Assembly: GCA_018882485.1 (NCBI GenBank)
Contig: VERU01000035.1
Span: 1 to 12,298, forward strand
Direction of reading: 5' to 3'
Source of the DNA: Rhodoferax sp.
Lineage (GTDB): Bacteria; Pseudomonadota; Gammaproteobacteria; Burkholderiales; Burkholderiaceae_C
Length of the DNA: 12,298 nt
Position numbers and translations under genes: made by a program. The stretch's first letter is position 1; each line of letters opens with the position of its first letter. Below are positions 1 to 8,784 of the stretch, piece by piece. A model generated the notes under the pieces. That model had not been told where the DNA came from. It saw only the letters and a program-made list of their open reading frames with translations, and did not search any database.

Positions 1-175
1 TTTCGAAGCGCAGCCTCTGGCTTTCTTTCAGCGCGTGGCCCAGGGCTATGCCCAGCGGGCGGCCGAGGATTCCGGGCGCTTCGCCCGCCTGCGTGCCGAC
101 CACGGCCGGGATGCGGTCTGGCAGGAGGTGCTGCTGGCCGTGCGCTCGCGCGGATGGCTGGCGCCCGCCCCATGA
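1..175 (+). CDS. tmk: Thymidylate kinase, C-terminal end (partial)
   Basis: Only the last 57 codons are in the window, read in frame from base 2 to the TGA at 173-175. The peptide begins FEAQPLAFFQRVAQGYAQRA and continues with an acidic and arginine-rich segment ending RSRGWLAPAP. This matches the end of bacterial thymidylate kinase, where a helix of the type 'FFxRVxxGYxxRAxxxxxRF' follows the LID region. The enzyme phosphorylates dTMP to dTDP in the cytoplasm. The Walker A site and the LID lie upstream of the window and cannot be checked. The assignment is strengthened by its partner: the stop codon overlaps the holB start as ATGA (172-175), and tmk-holB is a very common bacterial gene pair. 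The two are therefore probably translationally coupled. Confidence 0.85.
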   Translation, partial: FEAQPLAFFQRVAQGYAQRAAEDSGRFARLRADHGRDAVWQEVLLAVRSRGWLAPAP

Positions 176-1257
176 CGGCCCAGCTCCCCGCGACCGCCGC
201 GTCGGGCAACGAGCCCTGGATGGCCCAGCAGATGGCCCGGCTGGCCGGGCGTCGGGGCCATGCCTGGCTGCTGGCAGGACCTTCCGGCCTGGGGCAGTAC
301 GAACTAGCGCTGGGCCTGGCCAGTGCCTGGCTGTGTGACCACGCCGGACCTCAGGGGGCTTGCGGCACGTGCCCGTCCTGCCATGCCATTTCCGTGCGCA
401 CCCATGCCGACCTGCGGGTGCTCATGCCGGAAACGGCGTTGCTGGCCCTGGGCTGGCCACTGGGCGAGAAGGCGCAGCAGGAGATCGACGCACGGGATCG
501 CAAGCCCAGCCGCGAAATCCGGGTCGAGGCGCTGCGCGAAACCATCGAATTCTGCCAGCGCAGCAGTGCCCGGGGGCAGGGCAAGGTGGTGCTGGTGTAC
601 CCGGCCGAACGGATGAACACCGTGAGCGCGAACGCCCTGCTCAAGACCCTGGAGGAGCCCGCCGGCGATGTGCGTTTTCTGCTGGCCAGTGAAGCCGCGC
701 ACCTGCTGGCACCGACGGTGCGCAGCCGCTGCCAGCTGCACACCATGGACTGGCCCGGACCCGAGATGGCCCTGGCCTGGCTGCGGCAGCAGGGCCTGTC
801 GGACCATGACGCGTCGGTGCTGCTGCGCGCCTCGGGCGGGCGCCCCCAGGAAGCGATGCGCTACGCGAGGGAAGGGCGGGGCGCCGCCTTGTGGCAGGGC
901 CTGCCTGCGGCGGTGTCCCGGGGCGACCTTGCGGCCTTCAAGGACTGGACATCACCCCAGCTGCTCGATGCGCTGTACAAGCTGAGCCATGACATGGTGT
1001 TGCGGGCCTGCGGGGCGCCGCCCCGGTTCTTTCTGCCTGGCGAGTTGCCCGCGCCGGCGTCGCTGCGCGCCCTGAGCGACTGGTCGCGTGAACTGACCCG
1101 GGCCATGCGCAGCGCTGAACACCCGTTCCAGATCGGCCTGATGCAGGAAGCACTGCTGGGACAGGCCCGGCAGGCCTTGTCGCGGCGCGATGCGTCGCCC
1201 GGTTCAGCCACCGGCCCGGCTGCCCATGCAGCCCGCCCCGCTGCGCCGGTTTCCTGA
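172..1257 (+). CDS. holB: DNA polymerase III subunit delta-prime
   Basis: This 361-residue protein is the delta-prime subunit of the clamp-loader complex, which loads the beta sliding clamp on primed DNA. The Walker A-like segment GPSGLGQ (residues 36-42) lacks the lysine, as expected for delta-prime, which does not hydrolyse ATP. Four cysteines (C55, C64, C67, C70) form the zinc module. ALLKTLEEP (155-163) and the SRC motif (185-187, in VRSRCQLH) are the conserved clamp-loader landmarks. The C-terminal third is the helical collar domain, ending in an alanine/proline-rich tail. I chose ATG 172 rather than the in-frame ATG at 154 because 172 overlaps the tmk stop (ATGA) and gives a normal N-terminus. 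The length is slightly above the roughly 334 residues of E. coli HolB. The residues around 95-120 form a charged insertion after the zinc module. tatD follows after 33 bases. Confidence 0.95.
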   Translation: MTAQLPATAASGNEPWMAQQMARLAGRRGHAWLLAGPSGLGQYELALGLASAWLCDHAGPQGACGTCPSCHAISVRTHADLRVLMPETALLALGWPLGEKAQQEIDARDRKPSREIRVEALRETIEFCQRSSARGQGKVVLVYPAERMNTVSANALLKTLEEPAGDVRFLLASEAAHLLAPTVRSRCQLHTMDWPGPEMALAWLRQQGLSDHDASVLLRASGGRPQEAMRYAREGRGAALWQGLPAAVSRGDLAAFKDWTSPQLLDALYKLSHDMVLRACGAPPRFFLPGELPAPASLRALSDWSRELTRAMRSAEHPFQIGLMQEALLGQARQALSRRDASPGSATGPAAHAARPAAPVS

Positions 1258-1290
1258 GGCACCGCTCTGTAATCGCGCCTTCATGCCGTC

Positions 1291-2100
1291 ATGTACACCG
1301 ATTCCCATTGCCACCTGAGCTTTCCCGAACTCCGGGACCGGCTGCCCGACGTGTTGTCGGCCATGCGCGCAGCGCGGGTCGACCGGGCGCTGTGCATCTG
1401 CACCACCCTCGAGGAGTTTTCCCTGGTGCAGGGGCTGGCACAGGATCACACCCAGCTGTGGGCGACCGTGGGCGTGCACCCCGATACCGAGGGCTTGAGC
1501 GAACCGACCCTGGACGACCTGCTGTCGCGCGGCCGGATGCCCAGGGTGGTGGCTGTGGGCGAGACCGGACTGGATTACTACCGCCTCAATGGCCGCAGCT
1601 GGGCCGACATGGCCTGGCAACGCGATCGTTTTCGACGGCATATCGCAGCGGCGCGCACACTCGGCAAGCCGCTGGTCATCCACACCCGCAGCGCCTCCGA
1701 TGACACCCTGGCCTTGCTGCGCGAGGCGGGCGAGGACGGGTCGGCGGGCAGCGCAGGCGGCGTGTTCCACTGCTTCACCGAAACCCGGGAGGTGGCGCGC
1801 GCGGCGCTCGACCTGGGCTTCTACATCTCGTTTTCGGGCATTCTGACCTTTCGCAATGCGCAGGACTTGCGGGAGGTGGCCACGCTGGTGCCACTGGACC
1901 GGCTGCTGATCGAGACCGACAGCCCCTACCTCGCGCCAGTGCCGCATCGGGGCAAGACCAACCAGCCCGCCTACGTCCCCCGCGTGGCCGAGCAACTGGC
2001 CAGCCTGCGCCACTGCCCGGTGGAGGAGATCGCGGCCCACACCAGCCGCAATTTCGAGCGCCTGTTTGCTGGTGTGGTTGGAGAAGGTGGCGGCTCATGA
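1291..2100 (+). CDS. TatD-family metal-dependent hydrolase (YcfH-like)
   Basis: A 269-residue TIM-barrel hydrolase of the TatD family, usually annotated as a 3'-5' DNase. All metal ligands are visible: the N-terminal HxH (H6, H8 in YTDSHCHL), E91 in GETGLDYY, H131 in VIHTRS, H160 in VFHCFTE and D210 in LLIETDSPYLAP. The GKTNQPAYVP segment (221-230) is also typical. The start at 1291 places the HxH right at the N-terminus, as in the family; an ATG at 1283 is out of frame. No good Shine-Dalgarno sequence precedes it, so it may be translated by coupling from holB, 33 bases upstream. In E. coli the YcfH paralogue also follows holB directly, and the same order is seen here. The stop overlaps the start of the ankyrin gene (ATGA, 2097-2100). 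The metal-site residues are certain; the physiological substrate is not known. Confidence 0.95.
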   Translation: MYTDSHCHLSFPELRDRLPDVLSAMRAARVDRALCICTTLEEFSLVQGLAQDHTQLWATVGVHPDTEGLSEPTLDDLLSRGRMPRVVAVGETGLDYYRLNGRSWADMAWQRDRFRRHIAAARTLGKPLVIHTRSASDDTLALLREAGEDGSAGSAGGVFHCFTETREVARAALDLGFYISFSGILTFRNAQDLREVATLVPLDRLLIETDSPYLAPVPHRGKTNQPAYVPRVAEQLASLRHCPVEEIAAHTSRNFERLFAGVVGEGGGS

Positions 2101-2762
2101 ACTTCGCCTGTTACATTAAAAAAACCGTTTTCGCTCTTGTTTTAACTTGGTTTTCTGGTGCCCACGCGGGATCCTACGAAGATTTTTTCCTGGCCATTCG
2201 CCAGGACGACGCGGCGGCGGTTCAGACCCTGCTTCAGCGGGGTTTCGACGTCAACACGCTCGATCCCCAGGCTCAGCATGGCCTGTTGCTGGCCTTGCGG
2301 GCGCCCTCGGTGCGGGTGGCCGAGGTGCTGCTGGCCTGGCCCCGCGTGGAGGTGGAATTTCGCAGCCCGCAGGACGAGAGCCCGCTGATGCTCGCGGCCA
2401 TCCATGGTTTGCTGCCGCTGTGTGAACGGCTGATCGGATTGGGCGCCGACGTCAACAAGCCGGGCTGGACGCCGCTGCATTACGCGGCCTCGCGGGGCCA
2501 CCTGCGGGTGATGGATCTGCTGCTGGAGCACCACGCCTACATCGACGCCGAATCTCCCAACCGCAGCACACCCCTGATGATGGCCGCGCAGTACGGTAGC
2601 CCCTCGGCGGTCAAGCTGCTGCTGGAGGCCGGCGCCGACCCCACGCTGAAGAACGAACAGGGCCTGGCGGCGCTGGATTTCGCGCACCGTGGCAACCGCG
2701 CCGAGTCGGCTGCCATCATCAGCGCCTTTGTCCGGGGGCGTCAGCCCAAAGGGAGCTGGTAG
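2097..2762 (+). CDS. Exported ankyrin-repeat protein
   Basis: A 221-residue protein with an N-terminal signal peptide (basic YIKK, hydrophobic TVFALVLTWF, likely cleavage after AHA at residue 24), so the mature protein is probably periplasmic. The rest is ankyrin repeats: a degenerate cap (about 27-59), a degenerate repeat (60-91), a repeat at 94-122, two clear repeats beginning GWTPLHYAASRGH (123) and STPLMMAAQYGS (157), and a C-terminal cap (188-215). The LLLEHHAYID and LLLEAGADPT segments are the usual repeat ends. Its role is unknown; ankyrin repeats bind other proteins. The ATG overlaps the tatD stop and is preceded by a purine-rich GAGAAGGTGG (2081-2090) as ribosome binding site. The signal-peptide codons (about 2105-2160) are clearly more AT-rich than the rest of the gene. 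I know ankyrin proteins from this position downstream of tatD in related betaproteobacteria, though I could not check that here. Confidence 0.9.
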   Translation: MNFACYIKKTVFALVLTWFSGAHAGSYEDFFLAIRQDDAAAVQTLLQRGFDVNTLDPQAQHGLLLALRAPSVRVAEVLLAWPRVEVEFRSPQDESPLMLAAIHGLLPLCERLIGLGADVNKPGWTPLHYAASRGHLRVMDLLLEHHAYIDAESPNRSTPLMMAAQYGSPSAVKLLLEAGADPTLKNEQGLAALDFAHRGNRAESAAIISAFVRGRQPKGSW

Positions 2763-3003
2763 CGCGACCCGATGCCGGCGGTCGGCTCCGTCCCTTGGTT
2801 TTGCGCGCAGACGACGGCCACCGGCCGGCAGGCAGTGACCACCTGTTCATTTTATACGATGTATATTATGTCAACTTGGATACCGGAAGTCGACTGCAGC
2901 GCCGGATCGGGTTCCATCTGTTGGGGCCAATCTGACCCGGACCGCCGTCCAGCTTGTCAGACCGGGTACCGCACCTACCGGTGCCCACCCGGCGGTGGCC
3001 GGG
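2763..3003. other. Convergent intergenic region
   Basis: This 241-base region lies between the 3' ends of the ankyrin gene (plus) and ldcA (minus). The short reading frames that cross it have no recognisable protein character. Apart from the AT-rich palindrome at 2848-2870 and the hairpins at 2964-3004, described separately, I see no structure, no clear Rho-independent terminator with a T-run, and no RNA gene. Confidence 0.6.
2848..2874 (-). promoter_or_regulatory. AT-rich imperfect palindrome abutting a TTGACA hexamer (possible orphan operator/promoter)
   Basis: Positions 2848-2857 and 2861-2870 are inverted arms around a GAT centre. The inner 5 bases of each arm (TATAC / GTATA) pair perfectly and 8 of 10 positions pair overall. 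On the minus strand a perfect -35 hexamer TTGACA (2874 to 2869) overlaps the outer edge of the palindrome. No convincing -10 hexamer lies at 16-18 bases: the TATAAA on that strand is only 12 bases away. The layout resembles an operator over a promoter, but no gene starts downstream: minus-strand transcription would run antisense into the ankyrin gene. Function not established. Confidence 0.3.
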
Positions 3004-3004
3004 T
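2964..3004. terminator. GC-rich hairpins between convergent genes (candidate transcription end)
   Basis: Two adjacent hairpins are visible. The first has stem arms GGGTACCG (2964-2971) and CGGTGCCC (2979-2986), with one U-G pair on the plus-strand RNA. The second has perfect 7-base arms ACCCGGC (2987-2993) and GCCGGGT (2998-3004) with a 4-base loop, and its last base is part of the ldcA stop codon (TAA, 3006-3004). Neither is followed by a T-run on either strand, so a classical intrinsic terminator is not shown. They could instead act as RNA 3'-end stabilisers. Confidence 0.35.
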
Positions 3005-3999
3005 TACCCCCAGTACAGCATCGCATCGCGCCCGCTGACGATGAGCCGCGTCTTGCGGCCTATGGGCAGCATGACCTTGGTGGGAACATGCCCGAACGGA
3101 AGGTTGGTGAGCACCGGGACCTTCAACTGGCTGCGCAGCCACGCCACCACGCTGTTGAGTGTGTAGCCGCGATCGTGCGGTGTCAGCTTGTAATCGGTGA
3201 ACTGGCCCAAGATGATGGCCCGCTGCCGCGCCAGCACGCCGGCGTGCAGCAGTTGGCTGAGCATGCGTTCGATGCGGTAAGGATGCTCGCCGACATCCTC
3301 CAGGAACAGCAGGCCGCGCTGGATGTCGGGAAAATAGGGCGTTCCGAGCAACGAAACCAACACCGCCAGATTGCCACCCCAAAGCACCGAGTTCGGGGTG
3401 GTCCATTCGGCTGAAAGTGGCTTGGATATTGGATTTTCTGCTCTTTTATTTGTAGCAGTTGGGACAGGAGTCGACAGGGCATCCCCAGCAGCCACGGACC
3501 GCGGCTGTGGCCATTGGCGCCAGCCGGCGCCCTCCCCCTGGCCAGACAGCAGATCGCAGAAGCAGGCCTGCATGATCTCGTCGGGTTCCTGGTCCGATGG
3601 CACACCGAAGCCTTCGCACACGCCAGGACCCGCCCAGGAGCCCACCCCGGTACGTGCCAGCAGCGCCGTTTGCAACGCGCAGAAGTCGCTGTGACCGACC
3701 AGCAGGCAACCGCGCTCGACCGCCCGGCTGAGGCGACGGTAGTCGATACCGGCCAGCAGGCGGGTCAGTCCATAGCCGCCTCGGGTGGTCATCACCACCC
3801 CGGCGCCGCTGTCGGCGGCGCGGTGGATTGCTGCGAGGCGGGTTGCGTCGTCGCCGGCAAATCGCTGCCGGCTGGCCAGTGCAGCCGGGTCGATCTCGAC
3901 ATGGTGGCCCAAGGCCCGGAGACGGCGTACGCCGCGGCGCAACGCGGCCGGGTCGCGAACGGCGCCCGACGGGGAGATGATGTAGATGTGTTGGCTCAT
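3004..3999 (-). CDS. ldcA: LD-carboxypeptidase (peptidase family S66)
   Basis: A 331-residue cytoplasmic serine peptidase that cuts the L,D bond of murein tetrapeptides in peptidoglycan recycling. It starts IYIISPSGAV, the usual N-terminus of the family. The nucleophile is S104 in VGHSDFCALQ; the other triad members are E234 in LLFLEDVGEHPYRIERML and H304 in PFGHVPTK. Compared with Pseudomonas aeruginosa LdcA (S115, E217, H285), the Ser-to-Glu spacing is about 28 residues longer (130 against 102), while Glu-to-His is almost unchanged (70 against 68). The extra residues, about 174-201, coincide with an AT-rich stretch of DNA described separately. The catalytic residues are intact, so the enzyme is probably active. 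The start ATG at 3999 has only a weak Shine-Dalgarno; tadA ends 63 bases upstream on the same strand, so co-transcription is likely. The related MccF immunity proteins share the fold, but the context favours LdcA. Confidence 0.92.
   Translation of the reverse strand: MSQHIYIISPSGAVRDPAALRRGVRRLRALGHHVEIDPAALASRQRFAGDDATRLAAIHRAADSGAGVVMTTRGGYGLTRLLAGIDYRRLSRAVERGCLLVGHSDFCALQTALLARTGVGSWAGPGVCEGFGVPSDQEPDEIMQACFCDLLSGQGEGAGWRQWPQPRSVAAGDALSTPVPTATNKRAENPISKPLSAEWTTPNSVLWGGNLAVLVSLLGTPYFPDIQRGLLFLEDVGEHPYRIERMLSQLLHAGVLARQRAIILGQFTDYKLTPHDRGYTLNSVVAWLRSQLKVPVLTNLPFGHVPTKVMLPIGRKTRLIVSGRDAMLYWG
3400..3474 (-). repeat. AT-rich in-frame insertion inside ldcA (candidate small palindromic element)
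   Basis: Bases 3421-3460 contain only 13 G/C of 40, in a gene that is otherwise strongly GC-rich. The centre holds a hairpin with arms CTGCT (3438-3442) and AGCAG (3454-3458) and an 11-base AT-rich loop. On the coding strand this reads GCTACAAATAAAAGAGC. It encodes about residues 176-200 (TNKRAENPISKPL and flanks), exactly where LdcA is longer than its relatives. From memory, short GCTA...TAGC-type AT-rich hairpins are scattered through Comamonadaceae genomes, so I read this as such an element inserted in frame. The repeat identity is an inference. Confidence 0.45.
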
Positions 4000-4062
4000 G
4001 GTGGGCGGGATGGAAACCGGTGGAGCGTCAGTGGGCAGGGCGGATGAAAAATCCGGCAGGGT

Positions 4063-6070
<2,008 letters not shown>

Positions 6071-6122
6071 GGCATTGGATTGTCGGGCAGCGGACCCGCA
6101 GGCCGACCGCGCGTCGGTGCGC
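6071..6122 (-). other. Short gap with a hairpin between the GGDEF-EAL gene and paiB
   Basis: The 52 bases contain a 5-base hairpin, CCGAC (6103-6107) and GTCGG (6113-6117), shortly after the upstream stop codon. There is no T-run and no clear promoter or ribosome binding site for paiB. It may only attenuate or protect the transcript, so the genes can still share one. Confidence 0.3.
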
Positions 6123-8783
6123 TCAATCGGATTTGGGAACGACGAGCTGCTGCGGTAAGTTCAGGACGTCGGCCAGCGGCAGTTCTCGGGCAAACAGCCA
6201 ACCCTGCGCCCGGTAGCAGCCGAGATCGAGCAGAGCCTGGCGCTGGCTTTCGGTTTCCACACCCTTGGCGCTGACCTGAACCTCCAGCACCCGCCCCAGG
6301 TGCAGGGCCACGCCAACCACCCGATCCCCTCCCCGCCCCCACAGTCCGCCCACCAGGGAACGGTCGACCTTGAGGCGTCGAATCTGGATGTCGGCGAGCC
6401 GCTGTATGGAGGAAAACCCACCACCGAAATCGTCGATGCTGATGTTCAGGCCCAGCTCCCGAAGGCGACGCAGCTGATCGATCACCGCTTCGCTGGCCAG
6501 CGCGATGTCGGCCTCGCTCAACTCGATCTGCAGCAGATCCAGGGCACCGGGCGAGGCTGCGCCGTGTGCCGTCAACAAGTCGAGCAGGGCATGGCTGCGG
6601 AACACCTGGGGTGCGATGTTGACGCTGAGCACGGTTCCCGGGAACCGCTGCAGGATCTGCGGCTGATCGGCCAGCAGTTGGGTCACCACCCTCATGGTCA
6701 GCCGTTCAATCAGGTGAGACTCCTCGGCCACTGGAATGAATTCGGCGGGCTGGATCACACCCAACTCCGGGTCGTCCCAGCGGGCCAGTGCCTCGAAACC
6801 GGTCACCCGCCCGTCACGGAGCTGGACCTCAGGCTGGTAGCGCACATGGATCTTGCCCGAGTCGATGGCCGCCGCCAGGCGCACCTGGATGCGGCGCTGG
6901 CGCTGCAGACGCTGTCCCAAGTGCGGATTGAACCAGCCTACCGCCGAACGCCCCTTCTGCTTGACTTCGTTAACCGCGCCATCGGCACAGACCAGCAGAT
7001 CGGCCAGGTTGGCCGCGTCCGCGGGATAGCGCGCGATGCCGGCGCTGACGCTGACCGAGAACAGGCCCTCCTCGCCTTCGACCTCGAAGGCACAGAGGCT
7101 GTCGTCGAGCTGCTGGTGCAGCAGGTCTTCTCCGATGCCGTCCGGGCCGTCGATCACCGCCACGAACTCGTCGCCGGAGCGCCGGCACAGCAGGTGGGGC
7201 TGCGGCAGCCGGCGACTCAGGTGCTCCGAGAGCGCCTTGATGACGGTGTCGCCCATGTCGTGGCCGTAGCTGTCGTTGACGGACTTCAGGTGGTCCATGT
7301 CGAAGAAGGCCAGCAGAAAGGGACGGCTCGCCGCGGCCGGATCTGCCAGCCGACGCTGCAGGGTCTCCGTCAGCATGCGGAAATTGGGCAACCCGGTGAG
7401 GTTGTCGTGGTAGGCCAGGAACCGGAGCTGGGCTTCGGCCTCCTTGATCGCCCGGATGTCCACGATCATGGCCACCTGGCCCAGCACCGCACCGTGGTCA
7501 TCGTGCAGGCGCGATAGCGACACCGAGGCGGGGATCAGCGTCCCGTCCCGGTGCCGGAACAGGGTTTCTCCGCGCCACTGGTCGTGATCTGCCATGGCCT
7601 GGCGGATGTCGCGGGAGACGGTGGGGTCGTCCACATCGCGGTACAGCAAGCCCGCCGGCTGGCCGATCAGGTCCTCGCGCAGGTAGCCGGTCATTCGCAG
7701 CAGCGCAGGGTTGGCATCGAGGATCTGTCCCGACCCGTCGGTGAGCACGATGGCTTCGGCCGAGGTTTCGAACACCTTGGCCGCCCGTCGCAGGTCCTGG
7801 GTCACCTCGCGCTGCCGATTCAGCATCTGGCGCAGGGTCTGGAACACCGCCGATATCTCGTCCTGCGTGTTGTCGAGTTCGGCCTCGATCCGGCGACCGT
7901 CCAGTACATCTCGGCAGTACGTCACCAACTGATCCAGCCGGTCCGTGGTGCTGGCCGCAAACTGACCGCTCCAGCGCTGGACCCGGCGCAGCAGCAAGAA
8001 CCCCAGCAAGGTCATCACACCGCTCACCAGCAGGGCGTCTCGCACCAGTTCGCCGGAGCCGTGACCCACCTCGACATGCAGCGCCACATCCAGGGGCGGC
8101 GCGCCAGCCCGTACCAGGCCTTCGCTGCGCAAGGTGGTCAGTTGGGCCGCAGAGGCCGGCGCACGCCGGAAGGGGTCCTCGAAAACCAGCGAAAACTCCG
8201 GATCCACCGCCAATGCACCCAGGGTGGCGATGGGGTCCAGCGCGACCACGATGTAGCCGACCGGGCTGGGTGTCTGCGGCGATATGACCGGCACCACGAT
8301 GACCAGCAAGGCGCGTGAGCCTTCCGCCGCAGGGAGCAGGCCCCAGCTGGGCACGCCCTGGGCCACCGCCTTGCGGGTCGGTTCGCTGGCGATGGCACGT
8401 TCCGGAAACGCCGGGTCCGCTGAATAAAACCGTCTGCCCCTGTAATCCAGCACCATCAGCCGGTGCATGCGGCCCTGACCAAAGCGTTCCAGAACGGGCC
8501 GCAGATAGGCTTCGCGTCCAAAGCTGTCGGTCAGCCCCGTCCACAGCACCGGGGTACCGGCCAGTGCCCGAGCCTCCTGGATCACGTTGTCCAGATCAGC
8601 CCCCAGCTTGGTGACCACCAGGTTGCGTTGCTCCTTGAGGGCGTCGGCCACTCGGTAGTAGCTGATCCCGATCCACAAAACGCCCAGCAACCCCGCTGTC
8701 ACCAGCACATAGGTGCTGACCAGCCGCGAGAGTTCGCGCTCGATGCGCTGCCGAAGCGATTGGGCGGACGTCGCACGACGCAT
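6123..8783 (-). CDS. Membrane PAS-GGDEF-EAL c-di-GMP signalling protein
   Basis: An 886-residue receptor. It has TM1 (about 23-44), a periplasmic sensor domain of about 200 residues (45-247, possibly Cache-like), TM2 (about 248-266), a linker, PAS (334-444), GGDEF (458-620) and EAL (629-880). The cyclase domain has DNLTGLPN, the metal residues in FFDMDHLKSVND (D495, D497) and the active-site loop as SGDEF (536-540), an accepted variant. The RxxD inhibitory site is absent (PQPH). The EAL domain keeps E664 (EAL), N722, E754 (ELSE), D784 and D785 (DDFG), K805 and Q860, but the conserved AEGVET reads AKGVET: lysine 840 replaces the first glutamate, equivalent to E352 of RocR, so phosphodiesterase activity is doubtful. 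I chose ATG 8783 over the longer frame start because the binding-protein gene ends at 8785 (TGACATG), leaving one base between them. The longer N-terminus would only repeat that gene's DNA out of frame. The two proteins probably work together. Confidence 0.96.
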   Translation of the reverse strand: MRRATSAQSLRQRIERELSRLVSTYVLVTAGLLGVLWIGISYYRVADALKEQRNLVVTKLGADLDNVIQEARALAGTPVLWTGLTDSFGREAYLRPVLERFGQGRMHRLMVLDYRGRRFYSADPAFPERAIASEPTRKAVAQGVPSWGLLPAAEGSRALLVIVVPVISPQTPSPVGYIVVALDPIATLGALAVDPEFSLVFEDPFRRAPASAAQLTTLRSEGLVRAGAPPLDVALHVEVGHGSGELVRDALLVSGVMTLLGFLLLRRVQRWSGQFAASTTDRLDQLVTYCRDVLDGRRIEAELDNTQDEISAVFQTLRQMLNRQREVTQDLRRAAKVFETSAEAIVLTDGSGQILDANPALLRMTGYLREDLIGQPAGLLYRDVDDPTVSRDIRQAMADHDQWRGETLFRHRDGTLIPASVSLSRLHDDHGAVLGQVAMIVDIRAIKEAEAQLRFLAYHDNLTGLPNFRMLTETLQRRLADPAAASRPFLLAFFDMDHLKSVNDSYGHDMGDTVIKALSEHLSRRLPQPHLLCRRSGDEFVAVIDGPDGIGEDLLHQQLDDSLCAFEVEGEEGLFSVSVSAGIARYPADAANLADLLVCADGAVNEVKQKGRSAVGWFNPHLGQRLQRQRRIQVRLAAAIDSGKIHVRYQPEVQLRDGRVTGFEALARWDDPELGVIQPAEFIPVAEESHLIERLTMRVVTQLLADQPQILQRFPGTVLSVNIAPQVFRSHALLDLLTAHGAASPGALDLLQIELSEADIALASEAVIDQLRRLRELGLNISIDDFGGGFSSIQRLADIQIRRLKVDRSLVGGLWGRGGDRVVGVALHLGRVLEVQVSAKGVETESQRQALLDLGCYRAQGWLFARELPLADVLNLPQQLVVPKSD

Positions 8784-8784
8784 G

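Noticed and set aside
1204..2040. Minus-strand open frame (278 codons) opposite tatD
   Set aside because: TatD on the plus strand has all metal ligands and fits the operon; the antisense product is histidine/glutamine-rich and featureless.
2772..3038. Short plus-strand open frame in the convergent intergenic region
   Set aside because: 88 codons with no ribosome binding site, no recognisable domain and mixed composition; it also runs into the 3' end of ldcA.
6300..8318. Plus-strand open frames opposite the GGDEF-EAL gene
   Set aside because: They are mirror frames of the PAS, GGDEF and EAL coding sequence with no motifs of their own.
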